Below, one piece after another: positions 6,546-15,908 of a stretch of DNA of 15,908 bases (the first letter of the stretch is position 1; each line of letters opens with the position of its first letter). Source of the DNA: Planctomycetia bacterium (GTDB taxonomy: Bacteria; Planctomycetota; UBA1135; GCA-002686595). A program made the translations under genes and the position numbers. The notes below the pieces were generated by a model. It searched no databases, had not been told where the DNA came from, and saw only the letters and a list, made by a program, of their open reading frames with translations. Location of the stretch: positions 1-15,908 of the forward strand of contig SXKQ01000141.1 of NCBI GenBank assembly GCA_005778045.1, read 5' to 3'.

Positions 6546-8818
6546 GGCACCTGCACGACGCGGCCCTCGAGCACGCTGGCCTCGGGAATCGTGAGCGTCC
6601 CGCGCTCACTCCCGATGCGCCACGTGGCGCGCACGAGAGTCGCGTCACCGTTGGACTCGGTCGAATAGGGCACGCGGAACGTGATCCGCTGGTCGTCGCC
6701 GAGGCGTGCGCTGGCGCGCCACGGCACGCGATAGCGACTGGCGGCGAAGTCCAGCTTGATCTCCAGCTCGACGTCCGCGCCGCGCGGCCCGAGAACCTCG
6801 ACCTTCGCGCCCTGTACGTGCTCCCAGACGAAGGCCACGGGGAAGCGCAGCCCGGTGACCGGATCGAGGTGACGCGGATCGCGCTGGGGGGAGACGTGCA
6901 CGAGTCGCAGGAAGCCCGGAGCCTCGGGCTGGTCGTGGATCGGCACCCCATTGGGCAGCACGGCCGTGCCGTTGAACAGCAGACGCGAAGCCAGCGTGGC
7001 GTACCAGCGATCCGCGAGCACGAGATGACCCTGCGAGCCCTCGCGCAGCAGCTGCTCTCGGCGCTCCGGCGCGGCGATGCGACACATCGAGGGGACGAGC
7101 TGCAGCAGCGTCGCGGGAGCGAAGACAAACCGCACGTGACGGCGCACGAGCAGCTCGCGCGCCTCCGTCAGGTCCTCGCCGAGGAAGAAGCGCGCCGGGT
7201 CCTTGTAGCTGTCGACGCCGATGTAGCTGCCGAAGTTCGTCGCGACGCTCGGGGCGGCCGCGGCCCACTCGATCACGTGACCGCGATCCCAGTGCGCGAG
7301 CACGCTCCAATCGTCGGCACCGCTCGTGCGCGAGCGGATCCACTCCAGCGCGATGCGCTCACCCGCCACGGGATCGAACGGTCCACCGAGCTGCGGATCG
7401 CGCGGCGACGAGAGCCGGCGCCACGCGGAACTGGCGCTCGGCCAGTGCGCAGCGAGCGCGAGCAACGCGCAGGACACGGCGAGCGTGCGCGAGCGAAAGC
7501 GCGCCGCGAGGTGCGCGGCGGCGAGCCCCAGCAGCACCGCCATCGGGATCGCGAGGGCATCCGCAAAACGACGCTGCTGCAGCGCCTGAGGAAGGAGCAG
7601 CGCGGTCGCGGCCACCCACGGCAGCAGCTCGTCTTCGCGCTGGCGGAAGGCTCGCAGCGCGGCCCAGCCGAGCGCGATCGGCACGAGCAGCACGCTGTAG
7701 CCGAGCGCGAGAAACAGCACGCCCTCTTCGGCTCGGCTGCCGACGAGCGGCATCGACTCCTGCACGCTGTCCATGAAGCGATCGACGCGCGCGACCCAGT
7801 CGAAGCCCTCGGCAATGCCGCGCGCCGGCGCGAGCTCGAGCGCCCAGCCAAGCGAGGCGCTCGAGGCGAGCGTGACGAGCGCCAGCGCGGGGTAGAGCTG
7901 CGACGCGCGTGTGCCCTGCGCCAGCGAGCGATGCCACAGCGGCACGAACACGAGCGCTCCAAGCGCGAACTCGGCGCAGTGGAACCACGAGAGATTCACG
8001 ACCATCCACGGGAACTCCGCTCGCCAAGGGCTGGCGAGGACGGCTGGCAGGAGCACCAGTGCGGCGGCGCCGTGCATCGCGACCCCCAACGGGGCCAGTC
8101 CAGGCAAGTCGGTGCACGAGCGACGCCAGAGCATCCAGCCCAGCACCAGCTGCAGCTCGAGCACATAGAGCAGCGAAGCGACCCACGAACCGACGAGCAG
8201 GCCACACAGTGCGCCGAGGAGCGCACCCCAGACGAGCGAGCGTCGCGGGCTCGCGAGCTCGGTCGGTCGCAGGGCCTGCGAGAGCACCAGCAAGCTCGCT
8301 CCCGCGAGCAACGAGACCCATGCATGATGGTCGCCGGTGCCGACCACGCTGTAGTTGATCGAGCCGCGGCACAGGGCGACGCCGACGCCTGCGACGAACG
8401 CGGCCAGCAGTCCGCCCATGCGCCACGCCGCGCACGCGGCGAGGAGCGCGCCGAGGACACCGAACACCCGCGGGGCGCTCGCCGTCGCGCGCTCGATCCA
8501 GCGCCAGCGCGCCTCGGGTTCGGCCGGTGCGAATGGTGCGAGCGCGGCCGCCAGAAATCCGTCGTAGTAGGGCGGCCACGGAATCGGAGCGCCCTCCGGG
8601 TAGTTCATGCGCGGGTCCGTCGCAGCGACCGCACCTTCCGCCATGGCGCGTTCGACGCGCCGCGCATGGTAGAGCCCGTCAGGATCGCGCGAGAACCACG
8701 CGCTGCCCTCGTTCGAGTAGGGATGCTTCAGCCCCTCGACGCTGCGCGGCAGCCACGCGAGCACGCCGACGAAGGCGAGGATCGCGACGAGCCAGAGGGG
8801 GCGGAGGCGGGCGGCCAT
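6542..8818 (-). CDS. STT3/AglB-like oligosaccharyltransferase, paralogue A
   Basis: Large membrane protein (758 aa) predicted to transfer a lipid-linked glycan to protein on the outer face of the inner membrane. About 12 hydrophobic helices fill residues 8-460, followed by a soluble domain. STT3 landmarks are RDPDGLYHARR (Asp45/Asp47, first catalytic acidic loop), GDHHAW (Asp163, His165, the archaeal D-x-H metal site) and SVQE (351-354, the SVxE motif of external loop 5). HWDRG (509-513) stands where WWDYG is expected. The C-terminal domain has FLRLVHVSP, WEHVQGA (665-671) and VPYST (716-720), all typical of archaeal AglB. The DxxK motif position reads T570...Q573, so it is lost. The start is ATG 8818; GTG 8824 is an alternative. 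It lies 46 nt downstream of paralogue B. Confidence 0.86.
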   Translation of the reverse strand: MAARLRPLWLVAILAFVGVLAWLPRSVEGLKHPYSNEGSAWFSRDPDGLYHARRVERAMAEGAVAATDPRMNYPEGAPIPWPPYYDGFLAAALAPFAPAEPEARWRWIERATASAPRVFGVLGALLAACAAWRMGGLLAAFVAGVGVALCRGSINYSVVGTGDHHAWVSLLAGASLLVLSQALRPTELASPRRSLVWGALLGALCGLLVGSWVASLLYVLELQLVLGWMLWRRSCTDLPGLAPLGVAMHGAAALVLLPAVLASPWRAEFPWMVVNLSWFHCAEFALGALVFVPLWHRSLAQGTRASQLYPALALVTLASSASLGWALELAPARGIAEGFDWVARVDRFMDSVQESMPLVGSRAEEGVLFLALGYSVLLVPIALGWAALRAFRQREDELLPWVAATALLLPQALQQRRFADALAIPMAVLLGLAAAHLAARFRSRTLAVSCALLALAAHWPSASSAWRRLSSPRDPQLGGPFDPVAGERIALEWIRSRTSGADDWSVLAHWDRGHVIEWAAAAPSVATNFGSYIGVDSYKDPARFFLGEDLTEARELLVRRHVRFVFAPATLLQLVPSMCRIAAPERREQLLREGSQGHLVLADRWYATLASRLLFNGTAVLPNGVPIHDQPEAPGFLRLVHVSPQRDPRHLDPVTGLRFPVAFVWEHVQGAKVEVLGPRGADVELEIKLDFAASRYRVPWRASARLGDDQRITFRVPYSTESNGDATLVRATWRIGSERGTLTIPEASVLEGRVVQVP

Positions 8819-8829
8819 GCTCACGCGTC

Positions 8830-8835
8830 ATGCTA
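8830..8835 (-). promoter_or_regulatory. TAGCAT -10-like hexamer before paralogue A
   Basis: On the minus strand TAGCAT lies 11 nt before the ATG at 8818 (5 nt before the alternative GTG at 8824), inside the 46-nt gap between the two STT3-like genes. It may be a secondary promoter within the operon. No good -35 is visible. Confidence 0.28.
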
Positions 8836-8864
8836 TCGAGCGATGGGCAGCGCTCCCACGAGCC

Positions 8865-11156
8865 TCACCGGACCACGACGGTGTTTCCCGCCACCACGTC
8901 CGCCTCGCCGATCAGGACCTCGAGCGCTCGCGAGCCGAGCTGCACCCGCAGCGGCCCGCGTGCGAGCGTGTCCCCGTTGGGAGCGTCGGTCGAGTAGGGA
9001 ACGCGGAGGCGCGCGAGGCCGTCCTCACCGACGAGCGCACTGCCCACCCAGCTCCAGCGCTCCCCAGCCAGCGGACATTCGAGCTCGAGGCTCGCGTTGA
9101 CGCGCTCTCCCGCGGTCCCGCCGATCTCCAGCCGCGCGCCAGCAACCCGCTCCCAGATCCAGCCCGTCCGCACCGGTCCGTTGGTGTGTCGCACGGGCGG
9201 CGCGAAGGGCAGGAAGCTCGGCGACACATGCACGAGCCGCAGGAAATCGAGGGAATCGCCGACCAGCCCGCGTTGCTCGAGGCTCGCCACGCGTCCGCCC
9301 ATCATCAGCCGACCGGCGAGCGTGTCGAGGAAGCGCTGGGAGGTGAACACGCTGCCTTCGCGCGGGATCAGCAAGTACGAGCGCCGCTCCTCGGAACGCA
9401 GCAGGCGCAGCATGACCTCGAGGTCCTTGGCGAAGTCGCCCGGCAAGAGCACGTGACGAGCGTTGCGCCGTTCGAGCAACTCCTCCGCCGCGCGCAGGTC
9501 CGACTCGAGGAAGAAGCGCCACGGATCGAGGTAGCTGTCGGCGCCGAGGTAGCTGCCGAAGTTGGTGGCGATTGAAGGTCGATCCGCGATCCACTCGATC
9601 GCATGGCCGTGATCCCACGAGGCGAGCACGGCCTCGTCACCCGCGGGGAACGAGCCCAGCCGCTCGTACAACGCGCGCTTCTCGCGCGCCGGATCGCGCC
9701 CGTCTGCATTCCATGAGCGTTCCGCACGCTGCTGTGCCAGCGCTAGGGTGGGCCATCCGGAGAGCAGGGCCAGTCCGAGGCCGAGCGACGACGCGAGGCC
9801 CTGAGCAGGGCTGACGAGGCGCTCGACGAGCGCTGCGGTCGGCACGGCGAGTACGAGCGCCAGCGGGACTCCGAAGGCATCCGCGAAGCGGCGCTGGGCG
9901 AGGGCCTGCAGCAAGAGCGCGGGGAAGAGCACGCAGACATACGCCAGATCGACGCGCCGCTTGCGCCATGCATCGCGGACGAGCCACAGCCACGCGATGG
10001 GGGCGAGCAGCGCGGCGTACCCCAACATGCTGGTGGCCACGCCCACGCCTCCGATCGGACCCCACAGCATGGGCTGGGATTCCGTGATGAACGCCATGAA
10101 CTCGTTCGAGCGCGCGGCCCAGGCGAAGCCTTCGCGGACGGCGCGGGCCAGCGAGAAGTCTCCGAAGGCGAGGCTCGCCGCGAGCACCACCAGCGCACCA
10201 GCCACGATCCACGGCCAGCGTGTGCGCAGCCTGTCGCTCGCTCGCAGGAGCGGCACGAACACGAGCGCGCCGAGCAGCGGGTGAGCGAGGTGCAACCAGG
10301 AGAGGTTCACCATCATCCACGGCTCGACGCTCCGCCAGGGGCTCGAAAGAACAGCCGGCGCGATGCCCACGGCCCACGCCAGGTGCAGGGCGAGCCCGAG
10401 GGCTGGAAGCCCGCGGTGGGGAGTCCGCGCATGCGCCAGCAGTGCGATCCCGAGCGCAACTTCGAGCAGGACCGCGTAGACCAGTCCGCCGACCCAGGAG
10501 CCGACGAGCAGGGCGCAGAGCGTTCCGAGCGCAACGCCATGGCGTATCGAAATGCGTGGATCCGCGAGCTTGAGCGCCTCGAGCGCATCCGCGCCGATGC
10601 ACGTGATGGCGGCCAGCAACATCACGACCCACGCATGGTGGTCGCCATTGCCGACGGCGCTGTACTGCAGGGATGCGCCGAGCAGTGCGTACGTTCCTCC
10701 GGCGAGTGCGGCCGCACACAGCCGCTCGCTGTCCGCTCGCGAGCGCGTGAGTTTCCAGGCAGTGAGCGCGAGCAGCACGCTCGTCACGGCGGCGAACACG
10801 GCCGGCAGGACGGCGACGCGTCGCTCGATGTGGAGCTGGCGCTGCGTCGCGTCCGCGGGAGCCAGCGGCTTGCACGCAGCCCACGTCACGTACGTGTAGT
10901 AGGGTGGCCAAGGAACAAGCGCGCCTTGGGGCGCGTTCATGCGCGCGTCGGTCTCGGCCGGTGGCAGCCCCTCGTCCAGCGCTCGCTCGGCGCGCCGCAT
11001 GTGGTAGAGCGAGTCCGGATCCAGCGTGAACCAGCCCGCCGCGGCCTGCCCCTGCACGCGTGCGTGGCGCAAGTCGCAGGTCTCCCGCAGCACGAGCGCG
11101 AGCAGCGCCACGCAGGCGAGCAGCACCAGCAATCCTCGTCGCGCGCGCCGTTCCAT
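8865..11156 (-). CDS. STT3/AglB-like oligosaccharyltransferase, paralogue B
   Basis: First gene of the minus-strand operon, 763 aa, with the same layout as paralogue A: about 12 membrane helices to residue 470, then a soluble domain. Catalytic landmarks are LDPDSLYHMRRAE (Asp46/Asp48), GNGDHHAW (Asp172, His174) and FITE (356-359; Glu359 at the SVxE/TIxE position). SWDHG (513-517) replaces WWDYG. DFAK (Asp574, Lys577) lies about 60 residues further on, exactly where archaeal enzymes carry the DxxK motif. The C-terminal domain has FLRLVHVSP, WERVAGA (668-674) and VPYST (719-723). Together these argue for a true AglB-type enzyme rather than a generic GT-C glycosyltransferase or PMT-type mannosyltransferase. 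The ATG has no Shine-Dalgarno but TAGCAT 9 nt upstream. The glycan and acceptor sequon are unknown. Confidence 0.88.
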   Translation of the reverse strand: MERRARRGLLVLLACVALLALVLRETCDLRHARVQGQAAAGWFTLDPDSLYHMRRAERALDEGLPPAETDARMNAPQGALVPWPPYYTYVTWAACKPLAPADATQRQLHIERRVAVLPAVFAAVTSVLLALTAWKLTRSRADSERLCAAALAGGTYALLGASLQYSAVGNGDHHAWVVMLLAAITCIGADALEALKLADPRISIRHGVALGTLCALLVGSWVGGLVYAVLLEVALGIALLAHARTPHRGLPALGLALHLAWAVGIAPAVLSSPWRSVEPWMMVNLSWLHLAHPLLGALVFVPLLRASDRLRTRWPWIVAGALVVLAASLAFGDFSLARAVREGFAWAARSNEFMAFITESQPMLWGPIGGVGVATSMLGYAALLAPIAWLWLVRDAWRKRRVDLAYVCVLFPALLLQALAQRRFADAFGVPLALVLAVPTAALVERLVSPAQGLASSLGLGLALLSGWPTLALAQQRAERSWNADGRDPAREKRALYERLGSFPAGDEAVLASWDHGHAIEWIADRPSIATNFGSYLGADSYLDPWRFFLESDLRAAEELLERRNARHVLLPGDFAKDLEVMLRLLRSEERRSYLLIPREGSVFTSQRFLDTLAGRLMMGGRVASLEQRGLVGDSLDFLRLVHVSPSFLPFAPPVRHTNGPVRTGWIWERVAGARLEIGGTAGERVNASLELECPLAGERWSWVGSALVGEDGLARLRVPYSTDAPNGDTLARGPLRVQLGSRALEVLIGEADVVAGNTVVVR

Positions 11157-11165
11157 GGGCGAGTC

Positions 11166-11194
11166 ATGCTACGTCCTGCACGCTCCGCGCTGAA
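11166..11194 (-). promoter_or_regulatory. Candidate promoter of the glycosylation operon
   Basis: On the minus strand TTCAGC (11194-11189) and TAGCAT (11171-11166) are separated by 17 bp, matching consensus at 3/6 and 4/6. The start would fall about 3 nt before the paralogue B ATG, so the transcript would be almost leaderless. Its -35 overlaps that of the divergent M16 promoter. Confidence 0.4.
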
Positions 11195-11218
11195 CCAGAG
11201 TGTGTCGCTGGCTACAAT
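11190..11218 (+). promoter_or_regulatory. Candidate promoter of the M16 protease operon
   Basis: CTGAAC (11190-11195) and TACAAT (11213-11218) are spaced by 17 bp; the -10 matches sigma70 consensus at 5/6. It predicts a leader of about 27 nt containing the Shine-Dalgarno AGGGA at 11241-11245, six bases before the ATG. This is the best promoter-like sequence in the window. Confidence 0.55.
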
Positions 11219-11251
11219 CCAGTCCCGTCTCTCGCCCCATAGGGAACCGCC

Positions 11252-14144
<2,893 letters not shown>

Positions 14145-14146
<2 letters not shown>

Positions 14147-14150
14147 GAGG
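14145..14150 (+). promoter_or_regulatory. Shine-Dalgarno overlapping a stop codon
   Basis: AGGAGG is a perfect Shine-Dalgarno that shares two bases with the M16 stop TAG and sits 6 nt before the ATG of the next gene. Ribosomes ending the protease could re-initiate directly. It fixes the start of the downstream gene at 14157. Confidence 0.8.
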
Positions 14151-14156
14151 CTCGCC

Positions 14157-15362
14157 ATGTTGCTCGCCTCGCTTGCTCTCTGCCTCGCGCAGACTGCGGA
14201 CCCCCTGAAAGAGCTGCTCCAGATGACGGCCTCGACGCCGTTCTTCAGCGCTCGCTACGACCTCACGACGACAACGAGCACCGAGCCGAGCGTGATCGAG
14301 ATCGACTACATCGCGCCTGACCGGCTGCGCTTCTCGCGTGCGAGCAGGGCGCGCTCCACAACGATGTGGGCCGTGGGCGGCGTGCTGTCGGTGCGCTCGA
14401 CGGAAGGCGGCACTCCGCTGCACGGCTCGGTCGATTGCAGTGGCGTGCACGCCGAGCTCGCTCCCGTCGAGACGCTGCTTCGTGCAGCGATTCCGGCCGT
14501 GGAGCCGCGCGGTGAGCTGAAGCCCGCGCTCAGCTTCCGCTGGAACTTCGACGAGGCCGCCCAGAAGGCCAACTTCGGCATCGAGGCCGCGCTCGCTGAG
14601 GACATCACCACGCCGATGGGCTGGGTCGACACGCTGCGAGAGAAGGCCGCTGCGCCGCGGGCGGACGGAGGCCTGCTGCGCTTCTCGACCGACGGGCACT
14701 TCGAGCTCGCGCTCGACGCCTCGAACGGCATGCTGCGCGAGTTCAAGGGGCGCAGCCCCAAGGGCGAGATGACGCTGGCCCTGCGCGCCGCTCGCATGGA
14801 CTACGCGCCGCCTGTCGGCCTGTTCACAGTGTCGCCGCCGGTCGATGGCGCGAAGGATGTTTCCTTGGAGCTGCGTAGGACGGCGGCGCGCAGCCTCGAG
14901 GTCGGCATGCGTCGGCGCATCTTCCGCGCATTCGCGGCCGACAAGGGCCCGCTCGTAGGCACGGGCGACGAGCTCGCGGCAGCGCAGCAGTCCGCGCGCG
15001 GCGTCCTGCGCGCCCTGCACGTCCTGACGCTCGCCCCGGTGGTGGAAACGATGCTGCCGCGCGCCGGCGCGATGAACGAGGGCGTGGTCAAGCGCCTCGT
15101 GCAACTACGTGACTCCGGCAAGGCCGCCGAGGAGCTGGCAGCGGCTCGCGCTCGCGAGACCGAACTCCTGCGCGCCAATCTCGGCAAGCTCGAGTCCCAG
15201 ATGCTCGAGGGCAGCGCGCTGCCGCCCGGCTGCGAGAACCTGCCTCATGGCGCGGCGATGCTGTCGCTCGAGTCCGAAGTGCTCAAGGCGCTCTTCACCG
15301 AGCGCGTCGTCGACCCGCTGGTGCGCTCCTTCGAGGCCGCCTGCGACGCCAAGCTGCGCTGA
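14157..15362 (+). CDS. Secreted protein of unknown function, LolA-like N-terminal part
   Basis: A 401-aa protein with a short hydrophobic leader (1-11) and likely signal cleavage near CLAQ-TADP, so probably periplasmic. There is no proper lipobox. Residues 25-230 resemble LolA/LolB-type lipid-binding sheets in pattern: FSARYDLTTTT, then IEIDYIAPDRLRFSR, and later HFELALDASNGMLREF. The last 150 residues are helical and charged, with an Ala/Glu/Arg-rich stretch at about 318-350 that could form a coiled coil. It is translationally linked to the M16 lipoprotease by the AGGAGG at that gene's stop, which suggests a shared envelope role. The LolA resemblance is a visual impression, not an alignment; only secretion and the operon link are firm. 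Confidence 0.82.
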   Translation: MLLASLALCLAQTADPLKELLQMTASTPFFSARYDLTTTTSTEPSVIEIDYIAPDRLRFSRASRARSTTMWAVGGVLSVRSTEGGTPLHGSVDCSGVHAELAPVETLLRAAIPAVEPRGELKPALSFRWNFDEAAQKANFGIEAALAEDITTPMGWVDTLREKAAAPRADGGLLRFSTDGHFELALDASNGMLREFKGRSPKGEMTLALRAARMDYAPPVGLFTVSPPVDGAKDVSLELRRTAARSLEVGMRRRIFRAFAADKGPLVGTGDELAAAQQSARGVLRALHVLTLAPVVETMLPRAGAMNEGVVKRLVQLRDSGKAAEELAAARARETELLRANLGKLESQMLEGSALPPGCENLPHGAAMLSLESEVLKALFTERVVDPLVRSFEAACDAKLR

Positions 15363-15374
15363 GCAACGCACGCG

Positions 15375-15480
15375 GACAGACCGTTCGATCGTCCACTGGC
15401 GACGAGTTCATCTCGGTGGAGAACGGCGAAATGAACCTCACTGAGGACGAGGTCGGCCGACAGTCTTTCGAACGGTCCAC
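15375..15480. repeat. Nested inverted-repeat element in convergent spacer
   Basis: This 106-bp stretch sits between two convergent genes. Outer perfect 10-bp arms are GACCGTTCGA (15379-15388) and TCGAACGGTC (15468-15477). Inner arms are GAGTTCAT (15404-15411) and ATGAACCTC (15431-15439) with one bulged base, and GTCGGCCGAC (15452-15461) is a perfect palindrome. The ends are also related directly: GACAG-N12-GTCCAC occurs at 15375 and at 15459, 15/22 identical and offset by 84 bp. It could be a structured RNA, a paired operator, a small mobile repeat or a bidirectional terminator without a T tract. The structure is visible; the function is not. Confidence 0.45.
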
Positions 15481-15667
15481 GACCCATCTTGGAGTGGGTT
15501 CTGGGTGGGCGCCGAGACGGGCTTGAAGCGGCGCTCGGGCTGGCGCAAGCGCTCGCGCCGTCCCCGAAAGGAGAGACAGCTCCCTCGGCTGACCCAACTG
15601 CTTGCAGATCTCGAAGCTCGCGGGGCGCGTATTCAGACCGCCTGCGCAGACGGGGCGAGCGCAGCGG
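15481..15667. other. Remainder of convergent spacer, no gene seen
   Basis: This is the rest of the 305-bp gap between the LolA-like gene and the ABC-F gene. The open frames here are short, basic or low in complexity and resemble nothing I know. A weak hairpin ACCCA/TGGGT (15482-15499) lacks a T tract. No convincing intrinsic terminator was found on either strand. Confidence 0.5.
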
Positions 15668-15908
15668 CTAGCGGTGCACGCCGGGCGCCTCGTGGCCCGT
15701 CTTTTCGACCCACTTGTCGTAGCACGAGTGGAACACGAGCGGCTTGCGCGACGTGCCCTCGCCACCGCCGGAGAGGTCGAGCACCTTGGTGGCGAGACCC
15801 TTCAGGAAGGTGCGGTCGTGGCTGACGAAGAGCATCGTGCCGTCGAAGCCCGCGAGTGTCTTCACCAGCATGTCCTTGGTGTCGAGGTCGAGGTGGTTGG
15901 TGGGCTCG
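15668..15908 (-). CDS. ABC-F family ATPase, C-terminal end
   Basis: The last 79 codons of an ABC-F ATP-binding protein (Uup/EttA type), a soluble ribosome-associated or ribosome-protecting ATPase without membrane domains. The frame enters from the right edge at EPTNHLDLDTKD, the part just after the Walker B aspartate together with the D-loop. The switch histidine follows in LFVSHDRTFLKGLATKVLDL. The end, YDKWVEKTGHEAPGVHR, corresponds to the usual ABC-F tail after the second nucleotide-binding domain. No C-terminal coiled-coil domain follows, unlike Uup. The start and the first ATPase domain lie outside the window, so the subfamily cannot be named. It converges on the LolA-like gene across a 305-bp spacer. 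Confidence 0.95.
   Translation of the reverse strand, partial: EPTNHLDLDTKDMLVKTLAGFDGTMLFVSHDRTFLKGLATKVLDLSGGGEGTSRKPLVFHSCYDKWVEKTGHEAPGVHR

Noticed and set aside
6392..9100. Plus-strand open frame of 902 codons opposite paralogue A
   Set aside because: It is Arg-, Glu- and His-rich low-complexity sequence without domains; the minus strand holds a membrane protein with conserved STT3 motifs.
15431..15526. A 31-codon plus-strand reading frame beginning MNLTEDEV, with GGAG 9 nt upstream
   Set aside because: The peptide looks protein-like and has a possible ribosome site, but it lies inside the inverted-repeat element and has no recognisable match, so the evidence is too thin.
15489..15825. 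Basic plus-strand frames entering the ABC-F gene
   Set aside because: They overlap the clearly conserved end of the ABC-F gene on the other strand and are mostly Arg, Ser and Ala.

Overview
This is a high-GC window (roughly 70% G+C by eye) with tightly packed bacterial genes on both strands. The encoded proteins suggest a diderm bacterium: a lipobox lipoprotein protease, a LolA-like secreted protein and a WaaP/Kdo-kinase-like protein. Together with the long U32 protein and the STT3-type membrane proteins this fits Planctomycetota or a related high-GC phylum, but that placement is a low-confidence inference.

Region 1 (1-900, minus strand) is an oxidative-stress pair. A PerR-like Fur-family regulator lies directly upstream of a rubrerythrin that runs off the left edge, and a 19-bp inverted repeat sits in front of the regulator. 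Region 2 (1037-4543) holds a gamma-class carbonic anhydrase-like hexapeptide protein, a small AroQ-type chorismate mutase on the opposite strand, and a long U32-family protein with two separate four-cysteine sets. Region 3 (4589-5086) is a small unknown membrane protein; its stop codon interlocks with that of the convergent operon on a shared CTAG.

Region 4 (11156 down to 5083, minus strand) is the most unusual part. It encodes two tandem, diverged STT3/AglB-like oligosaccharyltransferases of archaeal type, then a class I SAM methyltransferase whose GTG start overlaps the preceding stop, then a WaaP/Kdo-kinase-like protein. The order and overlaps suggest one operon that transfers a lipid-linked glycan to exported proteins and methylates and phosphorylates that glycan or its carrier. 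The joint function is inference.

Region 5 (11252-15362, plus strand) is a two-gene operon: a full-length M16 metalloprotease predicted to be a lipoprotein, then a secreted LolA-like protein of unknown role. Its promoter lies back to back with that of the glycosylation operon. Region 6 (15363-15667) is a convergent spacer with no convincing gene but a nested inverted-repeat element. The right edge holds the C-terminal end of an ABC-F ATPase.

Several genes without a Shine-Dalgarno sequence carry a TAGCAT-like hexamer 7-11 nt before the start codon, which suggests very short leaders or leaderless transcription. Other genes in the window have clear Shine-Dalgarno sequences.
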